A stretch of 27,715 bases of DNA, taken from Strigamia acuminata. Lineage: Eukaryota > Arthropoda > Chilopoda > Geophilomorpha > Linotaeniidae. A program made the translations under genes and the position numbers. The notes beneath the pieces were generated by a model, which did not search any database, had not been told where the DNA came from, and saw only the letters and a list, made by a program, of their open reading frames with translations. This document shows positions 1-9,810 of the stretch, one piece after another; positions within the stretch are counted from its first letter, which is position 1, and the number at the start of each line of letters is the position of its first letter. The stretch is from contig CASHSZ010000039.1 in NCBI GenBank assembly GCA_949358305.1, forward strand, positions 1 through 27,715, read 5' to 3'.

Positions 1-238
1 GACGTTGTTTGTTTATTTTTGTCTATTTTATTTATTTATTTGTTTATTTATATATTTATGTTTATTTGTTTATTCATCTATTTGTTTCACGATGCTTTCA
101 AATTTTTATTTTTTTGTAACTCCGCTCACCAAGCAGCGTCGTTATCGAAATCCGCCATACCTGACCGCTGATTCCGCGCCGCCACGTGCTTCGCTGCTGA
201 GCAAGTTGAAAGTATTTATGCCGTTTATCTATTTATCA

Positions 239-271
<33 letters not shown>

Positions 272-534
272 CCAATCAACCAATTGACAACGACAACAAT
301 TGTTTCAACAATCCGACCATTCGTCCGCTTGTGTCTAAACGAGTGGAAGCGTGGAGAGGCGCGGAATTCGTCGCCATATTCTCGCTTGCCAGAAATGAAA
401 AGAGAATAATTCGGTTTATCATTGTTTGATTGATCTGTGGTTTTATTCACCTTCCTTTCCTTTTCATTGATTGTGTTTTGCTGTTCAATTCTCGTTTGTA
501 TTTAATTTACGGTAATCTAATTTTTACATTTCAG
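1..534. other. T-rich low-complexity flank with (CTAT)n microsatellite
   Basis: Mostly TTTA/TTTG-type low-complexity DNA with a (CTAT)n run at about 237-271. A less repetitive CpG-containing island lies at 130-210 and another at 320-400. No convincing exon was found. The long frames here are made of repeats. The segment ends in a good splice acceptor (polypyrimidine then CAG) at 531-534, directly before the first exon of gene A, so an upstream exon of gene A may lie here or outside the window. Confidence 0.6.
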
Positions 535-1578
535 ATGGAGAACGGAAAGAACGTCATCTGGGGTGAAGTGCGCCCGGGCACGAGGTGAGAGTGGTTGGTC
601 GATCGATTGGTTTTATTTATTCGACACATTTTATTTTATTTCATTTTATTTTTATTTTATTTTTAAGGGGCCCATCGCGATTGTCGTTTGGGAAAAAGAA
701 CGTGAATAACCCCATCATTTGGGGTGAAATGCGCCCGGGCACGAGGTGAGAGTGGTTGGTCGATCGATTGGTTTTATTTATTCGACACATTTTATTTTAT
801 TTCATTTTATTTTTATTTTATTTTTAAGGGGCCCATCGCGATTGTCGTTTGGGAAAAAGAACGTGAATAACCCCATCATTTGGGGTGAAATGCGCCCGGG
901 CACAAGGTGAGAGTGATTGGTCGATCGATTGGTTTTATTTATTTGACACTTTTTATTTCATTCTATTTTATTTTTATTTTATTTTTAAGGGGTTCGTCGC
1001 GATCGCCACCTTCGACGAGGTCGCCGCAGACCATCTATGTGCGGCCCGGGGAATTTGGTAATAACATATTCTTCGGGCCGAGGCGCTATGTGCCAGAGTG
1101 AGTAAAGCAATTTATGGTCGATTCGTCGGTCGCGATTTGATTAATCATTTTTTTTTTTTTCCATAGTAACTTACCATGGTTGCCACCTATGCGTGCCAAT
1201 AATTTCCAATGCAACAGGCGCCACGCGCGGGATCGCCCAACACCACCGACGCATGGGTGGTCGGATATCCCAAGATCCACCCGAAACTATGTGTTTCAAT
1301 TCTGCACAACTTGCTACCAGTTTGGTGGTTGCAACCCGTTCGTCACCAGTTACCAGTCACCAGTCACCCGCGACCGCCACCAGTTCGTCGCGCTATATCT
1401 ACCTGTCCAGTTAGTTAATTAATTATTCTTTTTATCATTCTTTTTTTTTTTTTTTGTTTGTTTGTTTGTTTGTTTGTTTGTTTGTTTGTTTGTTTGTTTG
1501 ATATATATATATATACATATATTTTTTTTTCTTCCTCTTAGTGGGACATCGTTATCAAACGTAGCGCCATCGGCGTAA
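535..1578 (+). CDS. Gene A: small multi-exon protein with duplicated 26-residue exon modules
   Basis: Proposed exons are 535-584, 668-745, 829-906, 990-1097, 1167-1409 and 1542-1578, with a TAA stop at 1576-1578. All use GT-AG introns and all phases agree (total 594 nt, 197 aa). Exons 2 and 3 are 78 nt each and nearly identical. Exon 4 (108 nt) is a diverged relative, and all three are phase 2-2, so each can be duplicated without breaking the frame. The module reads roughly GPSRLSFGKK followed by NNPIIWGEMRPGTR. It contains an FGKK site that looks like an amidation/dibasic cleavage signal and an RPG motif repeated in exon 4 (VRPGEFG). The C-terminal exon is Cys-containing (CTTCYQFGGC). The first ATG sits right after a splice acceptor, so a leader exon may be missing and no signal peptide is visible. 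If intron 5 is retained, translation stops at 1422. I do not recognise the family. A peptide precursor is possible but unproven. Confidence 0.6.
559..989 (+). repeat. Tandem duplication of exon plus intron, 161-bp period
   Basis: The stretch beginning TGGGGTGAAGTGCGCCCGGG recurs at 559, 720 and 881, a period of 161 bp. The first two units are almost identical through exon and intron. The third intron copy (907-989) is shorter and diverged. The duplication carries the donor site and the whole 78-nt exon, so it expands the coding repeat of gene A. Confidence 0.85.
1441..1531. repeat. Poly-T, (TTTG)n and (TA)n microsatellites
   Basis: A T run is followed by about eleven TTTG units and then an (AT)n tract, all inside the last intron of gene A just before the acceptor at 1540-1541. 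Length variation here would change the spacing to the last exon. Confidence 0.9.
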
Positions 1579-1624
1579 TTTTTCATTTTTTATTGTATTT
1601 TGTTCGTTTGTGGTTTATAATTTA

Positions 1625-1672
1625 AATAAAAATTGAATTTGAGATAAGTGGCCACGATTGATTGGGTTTATT
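1625..1672. promoter_or_regulatory. Two opposed poly(A) signals between convergent genes
   Basis: AATAAA at 1625-1630 on the + strand lies 47 nt after the gene A stop. TTTATT at 1667-1672, which is AATAAA on the - strand, lies 74 nt after the thymidine kinase stop. The two signals are in the order expected for overlapping 3' ends of convergent transcripts. Confidence 0.6.
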
Positions 1673-1745
1673 TGATCGCAAAAAAAAAAAAAATTTAATT
1701 CGAATGAATCTATCGGTGTTAAAAACGACACGACCGGTTTGTTAG

Positions 1746-2303
1746 TTAGCCGATTGGTGAACAATTTGCGAAACACGCGCGACACGTGGGGGCGTATTTC
1801 TCGGCACCCCCTATCACCACGACGTCTTCTTCGCCCGACGTCCGCTTCGTGAACGCGGCTTCCCCTCGACACCGGTAGCACGTTGCCTTCAGCTTCACGA
1901 TGTGCTCTGATTTCGGGAGCAAATCGCAGACTTGACCGAACGGGTTCAACTTGAAATCCCCATCGAGGGCCGCGATTACCACAGTCTTTCCTTTCTCTGC
2001 CATTTCTTGACAGAATTGTACCAAGTCCTCGAAAAACTGGCCCTCGTCAATCCCGATAATCCCGAAATTTTCGGATTGTCTTCGGGCTTCCGCGAGGTTT
2101 TCGACGGCGCGCGCCGCTCTCGATTTTCCGTCACGAGCGACGATTTCTCCGGGAATGTGGCGGTTGTCGATTTTGGGCTTCAATAACAACGCTTCTTCTC
2201 CTTCTAGGCGCCTCAAGAGTTCAGTTGTTTTCCCTGCAAACATCGGGCCCACTATTAACTGGATATTGCCTCGTGGTCGATCCTCGATGGCCGACGTCGA
2301 CAT
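1746..2303 (-). CDS. TK1: Thymidine kinase, TK1 type, single exon
   Basis: 185 aa, complete. It phosphorylates thymidine with ATP to dTMP in the cytosolic salvage pathway. Visible motifs, in order: P-loop GPMFAGKT (residues 19-26), the DEGQFF segment (86-91) with the catalytic Glu at 87, ALDGDFKLNPFG (112-123), the paired zinc cysteines CYRC (142-145) and CRAC (174-177), and the thymidine-binding VIGGAEKY (163-170). These match the TK1 family, and the C-terminus is short compared with vertebrate TK1, so the long regulatory tail is absent. The start is the first Met ahead of the P-loop. No intron interrupts the coding region, unlike the neighbouring genes. A donor-like CACG|GTAAGC on the - strand near 2594 could mark a 5' UTR intron. 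It is convergent with gene A. Confidence 0.93.
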   Translation of the reverse strand: MSTSAIEDRPRGNIQLIVGPMFAGKTTELLRRLEGEEALLLKPKIDNRHIPGEIVARDGKSRAARAVENLAEARRQSENFGIIGIDEGQFFEDLVQFCQEMAEKGKTVVIAALDGDFKLNPFGQVCDLLPKSEHIVKLKATCYRCRGEAAFTKRTSGEEDVVVIGGAEKYAPTCRACFANCSPIG

Positions 2304-3342
2304 CTCGTCTTGTTGCGTCTACCATCGAGGAAAAAGAGAAAGAATTTAAACGAATAAATGAAAAACGAAAAACTGACAAAATCGTGAGTCCGACTGCAAA
2401 ACTAAAATTGGATAGAGATCGAGAACAAAATGGCGGTGATAGTGGTGTAACCACGGGGATTCCCGCCCGTGCTCGCGCATCGACCCGTTCTGGTTCATTT
2501 AGTTAGTTGGTCGGTCGGTTTAATTGACGAGTCGGTCAAATTGTTGGAGATTCTTCCCCTTTTTCTATTTTGAAAATTGACTAGGTTTGCTTACCGTGCA
2601 AACGAAACTCGATATAGCGAATGAACCAATGCGTACAAGTGCGCGAAGCAAAGCGCGGTATGGTAGGAAAGCTTTAGCCCGTCGCTCGCTGCAAAGACGC
2701 GAGAATACGACGCGACACTCGGTGACACAAATTAGAAATTAAGAAAAAAAATAAATAAATAAATAAAGAAATAAAAAAAAATAAAGAGAGGATTCTTTCC
2801 ATTCTCTTCTTTACGTTTTCTCTTTTCCTCTCCATTTCTTTGCGCCCACCCGCGAGAGAAGCGCACATCAGTGCACCAACGCAAACGCGTCGCCTCTAAT
2901 GGTACGCGCGTTTGAGCGCGCCCTAATGCGTGATAATGAACGCAACGTGGTCGAGAGGGGCGACAATCAGAATTTAATGAAATGAATATTTTTTTTTTTT
3001 TTTTTTTTTCAGTTTGATTTGAGATTATTGAAATATTAAAATTTACAATTAAAATAGCACACAATTCCAGACGCAATCACAATTGCGAACAATGATGGAT
3101 TCTGGGATTAATTTAAAGTTTGCGTTAAATCGTAAATGCGCATGCGCAGATACCGCGCAGCGAGGTGCACAGGTATAATTTCCTCCGATGAATTTTACTT
3201 CGGATTTTACGGACAATTTCAATGTGGAAAATTTATTTATAGTCGTCAGTTATTTGGCAACAATATTATTACATTTTTAATCAGCATTTTAATCATAACT
3301 TTTGTCAGTTGTGTAGCTTATTTTTGATTTGTTATTGTGACT
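2304..3342. other. Intergenic region upstream of thymidine kinase
   Basis: This holds the presumed TK promoter and 5' UTR (2304 to about 2660), A-rich and T-rich tracts at 2740-2790 and 2990-3010, a GC-rich CpG patch at 2860-2960, and AT-rich DNA to 3342. No exon chain with matching splice sites was found on either strand. Confidence 0.5.
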
Positions 3343-4640
3343 GACCAGAAGGCCAGTCTGAGACCGAGAGGGGCGTGCAAAAGGGACACCTATCGGCACT
3401 GGCGTCAGAAGAACTCGGGTACCGCGCCACTCGGTGGGTACTGTGCCGCTCGACCGAGCGACGACGGCCCCTCGCTCTGCTCTCGGTCTGAAGGCTTTCG
3501 CAAAATGCAGCGGACGCGGTGATTAGAACTCGCGTCGACTCCGACGGGACGTCAACTCTGGAAGGTAAAATTAAAATATGAAACGGCGGATATTTTACGA
3601 AACTTTTGTTCCAGTCGGTTGCTACGAAGATAATCTCGTTAATCATTGGAATACGAACCGCGGAACCGGTTCCAAGATCCGAAATTTAAACTTTAATCGT
3701 CCGCTCGTTGTCGATCGCCAGGCACCTGTAAGTGATAAACGCGTCCTTTTCATTTTCTTGTCGCGTCTCGGGAGTTTGTGGATCTATAACCTGGCCTAAT
3801 CTGACCTAATTCGAATCTGAGTTTGGATCTGAATTCTGCGTTTGCTTTATCGTTTCAACATTATGAGAGTTTCCTTTTATTAAACAATTATATTTTTAAT
3901 TCTACTTGCTATTTAACTGCGTCCCGGTGCGTTGCCATAAGCACCGGACACCTTCGGACATTTATCCACGTTGGTGAACATTATTATCGATGCCGGTGTC
4001 AAAAATCCATGTCGCGCTTACATACATCGCACCTCGCATATTATCGCGCGTGGGAACGCGTTCACGCGTGTGCATGGCAAACAAAGACACGCTCATGCGA
4101 GCACATTGTCGAGGACTTCGCTCACGATCGCGCACTGACACCAGAACGTGTTGCATCAAAATATTGAAATTTTCTACGACCAGATGCCGAATCTGTCATG
4201 TGCAAAGAGAGTGTGTGGAAACGAACGGACAAATAAATAAATAAATAGATAAACCAAGTGTTTTTCATAACTGTTTGTTTGTTTGTACCGGGCGGAACGT
4301 TGTGATGTCGATGTGAGAGTTTATTTTGGAAGAATTTGTTGGGACTGTCGACGCTCGTCGGTGCCAACTGCCCCGGTTGACCAACGGCTGAACAATAGAG
4401 TGGTTGCGCAACCCGAATGCAGACTTTTGTGACCGAAACCCCCCGGATTTCCGCGAGGGCTCGAATCAGTCCCGGTTGGTCTGAAGGTGTTAGTAGATCC
4501 ATCGGATGCAGTGACCGAAATTCGCGTCATTTACGATGGCGCGCCGTGCATCGCGTAATGGAATTTAAACCGTAGACCAGTTTAAGCGTTCACAATCTCA
4601 TTTCACGCGACATCTATCGTGATAATCTGATTAATGGTTG
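3343..4640. repeat. Cluster repeat, copy 1 (long form)
   Basis: First copy of a repeat family that recurs across the left half. It carries the core GACCAGAAGGCCAGTCTGAG at 3343, a GC-rich body with CTCGACCGAGC (3440-3480), and an AT-rich stretch with AAGATAATCT (3625). It also has the long B segment (about 3711-4200, containing ACCTGGCCTAATCTGACCTA) and a TTATTTTGG...GTCG...CCAACTGCCCC segment (4320-4375). Other copies are at 6301, 7321, 10460, 11386, 11986 and 12580. Boundaries are approximate. The - strand frame at 3962-4159 resembles the one at 7084-7314 only because both lie in B segments. Confidence 0.65.
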
Positions 4641-4906
4641 GGGTACACGGTGTGACGTAATTACTCAGAATCGTCACGTTAAAAAACAAAACGAAATGGG
4701 TGGACGGATGGGAATTTTTATTTCAGTCAGTTTTATTTACTCGCCTAAAAAAGAAAAAAAGAAAAAAAAAGAAAGAAAAAAAAAAGAAAAAAAAAAGGAA
4801 AAAGGATAACAACGAATACGACGATTGGTCGAGTGGACGGAGATACCCGCCGCGTGGAACCGTGTGCCGAGAGGATGGAGACAGACAGCCGCCATGTTTC
4901 CGGATT
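4641..4906. other. Intergenic region with (A)n-G tract
   Basis: This contains a long A-rich AAAAAG-type tract (4745-4806) and then CpG-containing sequence leading into gene B. Apart from the possible promoter or 5' UTR of gene B, nothing is recognised. Confidence 0.5.
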
Positions 4907-5529
4907 ATGTCACTTGGTGTCGCTCTATGCATCGATAGTGATCACGCGCGGGACAGACGACGTCGTGTTTCCATCTTCCAAAAAGTGAGTAGTTGACCGT
5001 TCTACCGTCACATTTATCAGTCAATCGATCGACAAATTGAAAAAAAAAACAACCCTCGATTACCTCTACGCCTCTCTCGACAACGTATCAATTAACACGC
5101 GCGTGCAAACACGAACGCCTGCATTGGTTCGGTCGGGCACCGCTCGCTCGCTCATTTGACAGACTCGTGACTTGCAATTTTTTATTTTTTCTTAGCCGTT
5201 ATTTTATTTTCCTTTGCATTCGACTTTAATTTAATTTCTATGTTCCAGACGATGAACAAAAACGAGAAAACCAACGACCACAACAACGACGGCGATGATG
5301 CAAGGTGAGAGATTCGACCGACCGGTTTCGATCGTTCGTTTATCCGTTTCTTCATTTCTTTATTTCTTTGTTTATTCAGTTGTCAGCCAATTGATCCGCC
5401 CCAGTCGCCATCGTGGCAGTGGACCGAACCCGGTCACATTCGACCCATCATGCGGGTTGCGCCATTCCAGCGCGCGACTCCGGAACCGATGTAATCCGGT
5501 CAAACGTCTCGTTTGATTTATTTATTCAT

Positions 5530-5560
<31 letters not shown>

Positions 5561-5667
5561 TTTTTTAAGCCATCCTCGCGGACGTTCCTTACTGTTTCTT
5601 CGCTTCGCGGGCGCCCAGTTGATGGGACCGGGACGTCCGATGCCGATGTGAGTTAATTCGATTCAAC

Positions 5668-5698
<31 letters not shown>

Positions 5699-5956
5699 GA
5701 CCGATTGGTTGGTTTGATTCGAATTGATTTATTTATTTATATTTATTTTATTTTATTTTCTATTTTTCAAGTCAATCCCGCGGGCGCGCCAGGATGCTAG
5801 CGCGTTTCGCGGCCACCGAACCGACGTTGCCAGGGCGTCCGGCGTCGAGGTAATTAATTCGGTTCAACGTTTCAATTTGTCCGCTCGTCCATCAGTTTGT
5901 TCATTTAGTTTATTCAATTTGATCTCTTCCTCAGTGACCCACGACCAGGCGCGTAA
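4907..5956 (+). CDS. Gene B: small multi-exon protein with two 26-residue exon modules
   Basis: Proposed exons are 4907-4984, 5249-5304, 5380-5490, 5570-5647, 5772-5849 and 5935-5956 (stop TAA 5954-5956), giving 140 aa. All are joined by GT-AG introns with agreeing phases. If translation instead starts at the ATG at 5252, the product is 113 aa. Exons 4 and 5 are exactly 78 nt, phase 2-2, and encode related modules that share an RGR...RFA...GRP pattern (GRSLLFLRFAG and GRARMLARFAA, ending GRPMPM and GRPAS). Exon length and phase match the repeat exons of gene A, although residue similarity between A and B is weak. AATAAA lies at 6030-6035. The exon at 4907 is the least certain. There is no clear signal peptide and no family was recognised. 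The second exon is acidic and Asn-rich. Confidence 0.55.
5516..5567. repeat. (TTTA)n microsatellite in gene B intron
   Basis: About a dozen TTTA units form the polypyrimidine side of the acceptor at 5568-5569. Confidence 0.9.
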
Positions 5957-6300
5957 TCGGCGATGTGACGAGTCGATTTTGAATCTTTTTTTATTTTATT
6001 TTTTTATTTTTCGTTTTTATTTTGTAAACAATAAAAACACTCAACTTTTATCATAGAATTTGAAAAGTTTGACAATTTCTTATTAAATTTTGAATTGGAG
6101 TGTGGGGGGAGCAATGGTCAAAACGTCGTTACGGGGAATCAGATGGAAATGTTAGCGATAAAGTCGTTCAAAGTCATAAAATCGGTGTCGATTTTTACGA
6201 GGCGTTGGGGACGGTTGGAACTCGAGTCAACCAATGGACACGTCGATGCCACTCCGTTGTAAAATGCCACACACAGACACACACGTGCACACGCGAACGG
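5957..6300. other. Gene B 3' flank
   Basis: This contains the gene B 3' UTR with AATAAA at 6030-6035, AT-rich DNA to about 6090, then CpG-rich sequence that appears to lead into the next repeat copy. The + strand frame from 6100 has no splice or motif support. Confidence 0.5.
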
Positions 6301-7320
6301 ATGAGTGTCGATGTGGGAGCTTATTTTTGGGACGAGTCGTCGGGGTTGCCGCCGCCTTCGCCACCGCTCAACGAGCCCAACTGTCACTATTCGTCGGGAT
6401 GGATGCGTTTTGTTCCCGACTTATTTATCTATTTATTAATTTTTTTCTTTTTTTTTGACCGGCCCGAAGGCCAGTCTGAGACCGAGAGGCAGGCGGGAGA
6501 CGCGTATCGCCGTTGGAACCAACAGCATCATAGAATGCAAAGAGTTAACCGCTGACCTCGAAAGGAAACTAGCAAACAAGCTGTACGATCGATTGGTCTA
6601 AAAATGCTCACAAAACCCATCGAGTGCAGTGATATAAACTCGCGTCGACTACGTTGGTGCAGCGTGTATTGCGAGATGAAATTTAAATCGTAAACCAATT
6701 GAGACGTTCACGATCTTGTTTCACGCAACATCTACCACGAAAATCTAATTAATGACTGGATCACATGACACAAAATTAATTCTACGACCGGGAAATCGAT
6801 TTCTATTTTTTAAAGACTTTTATTTAACTCGGCGCGAGATTCTACCTACAAACGATAAACGCATCCTTTTTATTTTCTTGTTGTCGTCTCGAGAGTCTGT
6901 GGATCTACAACCTGGCCTAATCTGACCTAATTCAAATCTAAATTTGAATCTGAATTTTGCGTTTTCTTTATTGTTTCAACATTATAGGAGTTTCTTTTTG
7001 TTAAACAGTTATATTTTTAATTCTTGTTGGTTGTTAATTGCGTCCTGGTGCGTTGCCATAAACACCAAACACTTCGCGGACATTCATCCACGTTGACGGA
7101 CATCATTACCGACGCCCGCGCCAAAAGCCCGTGTCGCGCTCACCCCCATCGCATCACGTGCATTATCGCGCGTCGTAACGCGCTCAAACGCGTAGATCGC
7201 GAGCAAAGACACACTCATGTCCATATGTTGCTGAGGACTTTGCTCACGGTCGCGCGTCGACGTCGAAACGTGTCGAAACGAGCCGAAAAATGCAGGCAAC
7301 CACGCGCGCGTCATGGGGTT
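6301..7320. repeat. Cluster repeat, copy 2 (long form)
   Basis: Begins with GATGTGGGAGCTTATTTTTGG at 6313-like spacing to GACGAGTCGTCGGGG, then a (TTTA)-type tract and the core GACCGGCCCGAAGGCC at 6457. A body follows (ACAAAACCCATCGA at about 6609, AATCTAATTAATGACTGG at about 6740), and then the B segment (6840-7320) with the same ACCTGGCCTAATCTGACCTA motif as copy 1. It is in the same orientation as the other copies. Confidence 0.65.
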
Positions 7321-7860
7321 TAAATAAGTGAACGGATGTCGGTGCGGAAACTTATTTTCGGGACGAGTCGTTAGGGCTGCTGTCGTCGCCGCTCAACGGC
7401 CCCAACTGCTCCCATTCGCCGGTAGACCGAGCGAGAACGGGTGCGTTCTATTTCCGATTCATTTATTTATTATTTTGACCGACCCGAAGGCCAGTCTGAG
7501 ACCGAGAGAGGTGTTTGTTTAGAAAGGACCCCCTATCGCCATACGCGAGAACCCGGCTACCACGCCGCTCGGCGGGTACTGCGCCGCTCGACCAAGCGGC
7601 GGGCCCGAGTTCCGCATTCGATCTGAAAGCGTTCGTGAAGCCCGTTGAACGTGTTCGGAGAGACTTCCGTCGACTATGACGGCGCCAGACCACCGGGAGA
7701 TGGAAATAAAATATGAAACGATTGGTTTTCTATAAAACTTTTATGGCAGTGAGTTGCGGCGAAGATAATTTAATTAATGATTGGAGCACGTGGCACAAAA
7801 TTAATTCTACGATCGGGAAATGCATTTCTATTTTTTAGACTTCTAAACCTTGTGTTTAGA
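7321..7860. repeat. Cluster repeat, copy 3 (short form)
   Basis: This has GGAAACTTATTTTCGGGACG (about 7347), the (TTTA)n tract, the core GACCGACCCGAAGGCC at 7477, a GC-rich body with the self-complementary arms of CCGCTCG and CAAGCGG near 7586, and the AT-rich end with AAGATAATTTAATTAATG. The B segment is absent. It ends near a small hairpin (AGACTTCTAAAC / GTTTAGAAAGTCT, about 7839-7867). Confidence 0.65.
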
Positions 7861-8678
7861 AAGTCTAATAATGAAACGGCTCTGTCTGTCCGTCTTCGAC
7901 GTCCGGTCACGTGACCTGTATGTAATGTTTCTACTTCCGGTACTTCCGGTTTGTGTAATATCCCAAAAAAATGAATTAAAAAATTAATCGGACGATTGGA
8001 AAGTAGACTTTTCTGGTGCAGTTTTTGGTCTATTTTCCAATTATAAATATGAAATTGGCATTAAATATAGTTAAAAAGAAGAAAATGCTAAATTACGGCG
8101 AAATGTAATGGAAAACAGCGCCACTCGGCGGATCCCGTAAGCTATAATGGAGGCAGAAATCTTCGTCGCAAACTGAAAAATATTGTTTTCTATCTCGAAA
8201 TGAGGTTTATAAATTTTGAAATCAGTCTCATTCGACTGGAAATCCAAATCTGCACCTGCCTGTATCTTTTATTTTTCAATTTGGTCAAGAAAAAGTACCG
8301 TTACGATCCACCGAAGTCGGCAACCGCGTGGCAAATTTGGTGGGAAATTTGAAAAAGACTGATTTTTAAAACTGAACAATTTTAATGATTAAATGAGGTT
8401 TCCTACGTGTAATTTGGCGCTGAAAACGATGGCGTCATTAGTTTTTGGATCAAATATAGTTACAAAGGCGAAAAAAGCAATTTACGGCAAAATTTAAGTA
8501 AACCAGAGCGCCATCTGACGGAAGCCGTGACCGAAACGTAATGTAATGTACTTCGTAATGAAAATTGGACAAATGGAAGTGAAATCTGAAAAAAAGGGGT
8601 ATCACGTTGAGATTCTCACTATTTGTTCATTTTTTCGTTTATTTTTTATTTTTTTATTTGTTTTCTTTCCTTTTCCAG
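7861..8678. other. AT-rich region with degenerate internal direct repeat
   Basis: The segment 8061-8132 (AAATATAGTTA...TTACGGC...AGCGCCACTCGGCGGA) recurs in diverged form at 8450-8522 (AAATATAGTTA...TTACGGC...AGCGCCATCTGACGGA), about 390 bp apart. The region starts with a CTGTCTGTCCGTC tract and a CGTCCGGTCACGTGAC patch that resembles 13188-13202. It is probably a decayed mobile element, of no recognised class. The T-rich end is the intron before the gene C exon. Confidence 0.45.
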
Positions 8679-8960
8679 TCGTCCGCCGCTTCCATCCCGC
8701 GTGCGCCGACGGGCAGGTTGAAGACGGTGGATCTTATAGTCCAAAGAGCGACGAAGGAGGAGGAACGAAAGAATGAAGGCAACAGAAACGTCCCCATGAG
8801 AGTCGAGATGCTTCCAGATGGAGACGTTCTTTTGTCGCATTCAGTGGTGAGCGCGTTAGTCCATGTGGGTGTGGTAAGAGTCACATCAGAAAAAGACGAA
8901 GGAGACGGCGACGAGTCTCAGAAAGAGAATCGAGAGGCTGGCAAAGAAGACGCGGGATAA
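8679..8960 (+). CDS. Gene C: terminal exon of an unrecognised acidic-tailed protein
   Basis: A strong acceptor (TTTCCTTTTCCAG, ending 8678) is followed by 93 open codons to TAA at 8958-8960, which overlaps AATAAA at 8959-8964. The frame reads SSAASIPRAPTGRLKTVDLI, then a charged helix-like stretch (ATKEEERKNEG), then VPMRVEMLPDGDVLLSHSVV, and ends in an acidic E/D/K-rich tail. Upstream exons were not located, so this is a partial gene. A donor-like GTGAGCG at 8847 could instead end the coding part inside the exon. It is convergent with the zinc-binding gene on the other strand. The product is not recognised. Confidence 0.4.
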   Translation, partial: SSAASIPRAPTGRLKTVDLIVQRATKEEERKNEGNRNVPMRVEMLPDGDVLLSHSVVSALVHVGVVRVTSEKDEGDGDESQKENREAGKEDAG

Positions 8961-9163
8961 TAAAAAATTGACCGTGTATTTGTAATAATGATAACAATAA
9001 CAATGATTAATGTGGATTTTTTTTTGTTTGTTTTCTTTTTTATTAAAAAAAAAAAAAAAAATTAAATAAATAGATAAATAATAAAAAGTAAAGAACAAAT
9101 AAAAGCAAATGAAGAAGAGTTGGACAGTGCAAATTATGGGGAAAAAATAAAATTAAATAAAAA

Positions 9164-9712
9164 CTAATGTCCATTGACGCCACCTCCATCGTTTCCGGCG
9201 GGCGCTTGGTAATCGTGTGCCTCCGCCCAATGAGTGACGAGATCCCCGGGAGAGGGCGTCGCCGCACAAAACGGACAGCGTCGCCCGTTGAGTCGGTGCA
9301 CTCGTTTCAACGCCTAAGAAGAAAGGGGAAAAAATAAAAATACGAATTAGTTAACTAGTGTGTGAGTGAAGAGGATAATCGGACACTCACCGATGCCAGA
9401 CAGACGAGCTCGCGCGAGAAATTTTTCACGTCCTTGTGGATGTTGTGTCGCTGTCGCTGATGGCGAAAGACGTCGACGCAGAAGAATCCGTTCGGTCCTG
9501 AGGCACATGGGGCGGGGGAGAAGAAGAAGAAGAAAAAAATTAAAATAAAATTAAAAAATATTTATGTATATAAAATAAATAAAAGATATAGAACAAAAGA
9601 TATAAAATAATAAGTAAATAAATAACCGTTTCTTACTATCGGGGTGTTTATCATCGCATAGAGCGCAGGAGTATGACCTGCCGCCACCCTCCTCTTGTGG
9701 TGCTTCCGCCAT
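9164..9712 (-). CDS. Small zinc-binding (CxxC / C2H2-like) protein, three exons
   Basis: - strand exons are 9712-9637 (76 nt), 9497-9391 (107 nt) and 9313-9164 (150 nt), joined with consistent phases (1, then 0) by introns with GTAAG and GTGAGT donors and CTCAG and CTTAG acceptors. The product is 110 aa and complete. It begins MAEAPQEEGGG, then has CALC (residues 16-19), a His/Arg-rich segment RHQRQRHNIH, and a C-terminal CPFC followed by LVTHWAEAH, which together form a C2H2 zinc finger with spacing C-x2-C-x12-H-x4-H. A Gly-rich tail ends the protein. The start is the first Met in the exon. AATAAA on the - strand is at 9044-9039. The gene is probably nuclear or cytosolic with metal-dependent folding. 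No named family was recognised. Confidence 0.7.
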
Positions 9713-9754
9713 TTTCCTTTTGTTTGTGAGACGAGTAAACAACTGAAAGTAAAT

Positions 9755-9756
<2 letters not shown>

Positions 9757-9805
<49 letters not shown>
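9757..9805. repeat. (GA)n microsatellite
   Basis: About 24 GA units lie just upstream of the 5' end of the - strand zinc-binding gene. A GAGA-type element so close to a start site could affect promoter chromatin, but this is inference. Confidence 0.95.

Positions 9806-9810
<5 letters not shown>

Noticed and set aside
559-989. CRISPR-like array
   Set aside because: Repeat units are 161 bp exon-intron copies in a eukaryotic gene, with no short repeat-spacer pattern.
1287-1345. Kunitz-type domain in the last large exon of gene A
   Set aside because: FQFGGC resembles the central motif but the remaining cysteines and spacing are absent.
1615-1881. - strand frame overlapping the thymidine kinase end
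   Set aside because: Shadow of the kinase gene in another frame.
3962-7314. Pair of similar - strand frames (3962-4159 and 7084-7314) as a gene family
   Set aside because: Similarity is explained by the B segment of the repeat family; starts, stops and frames are not kept in the third copy.
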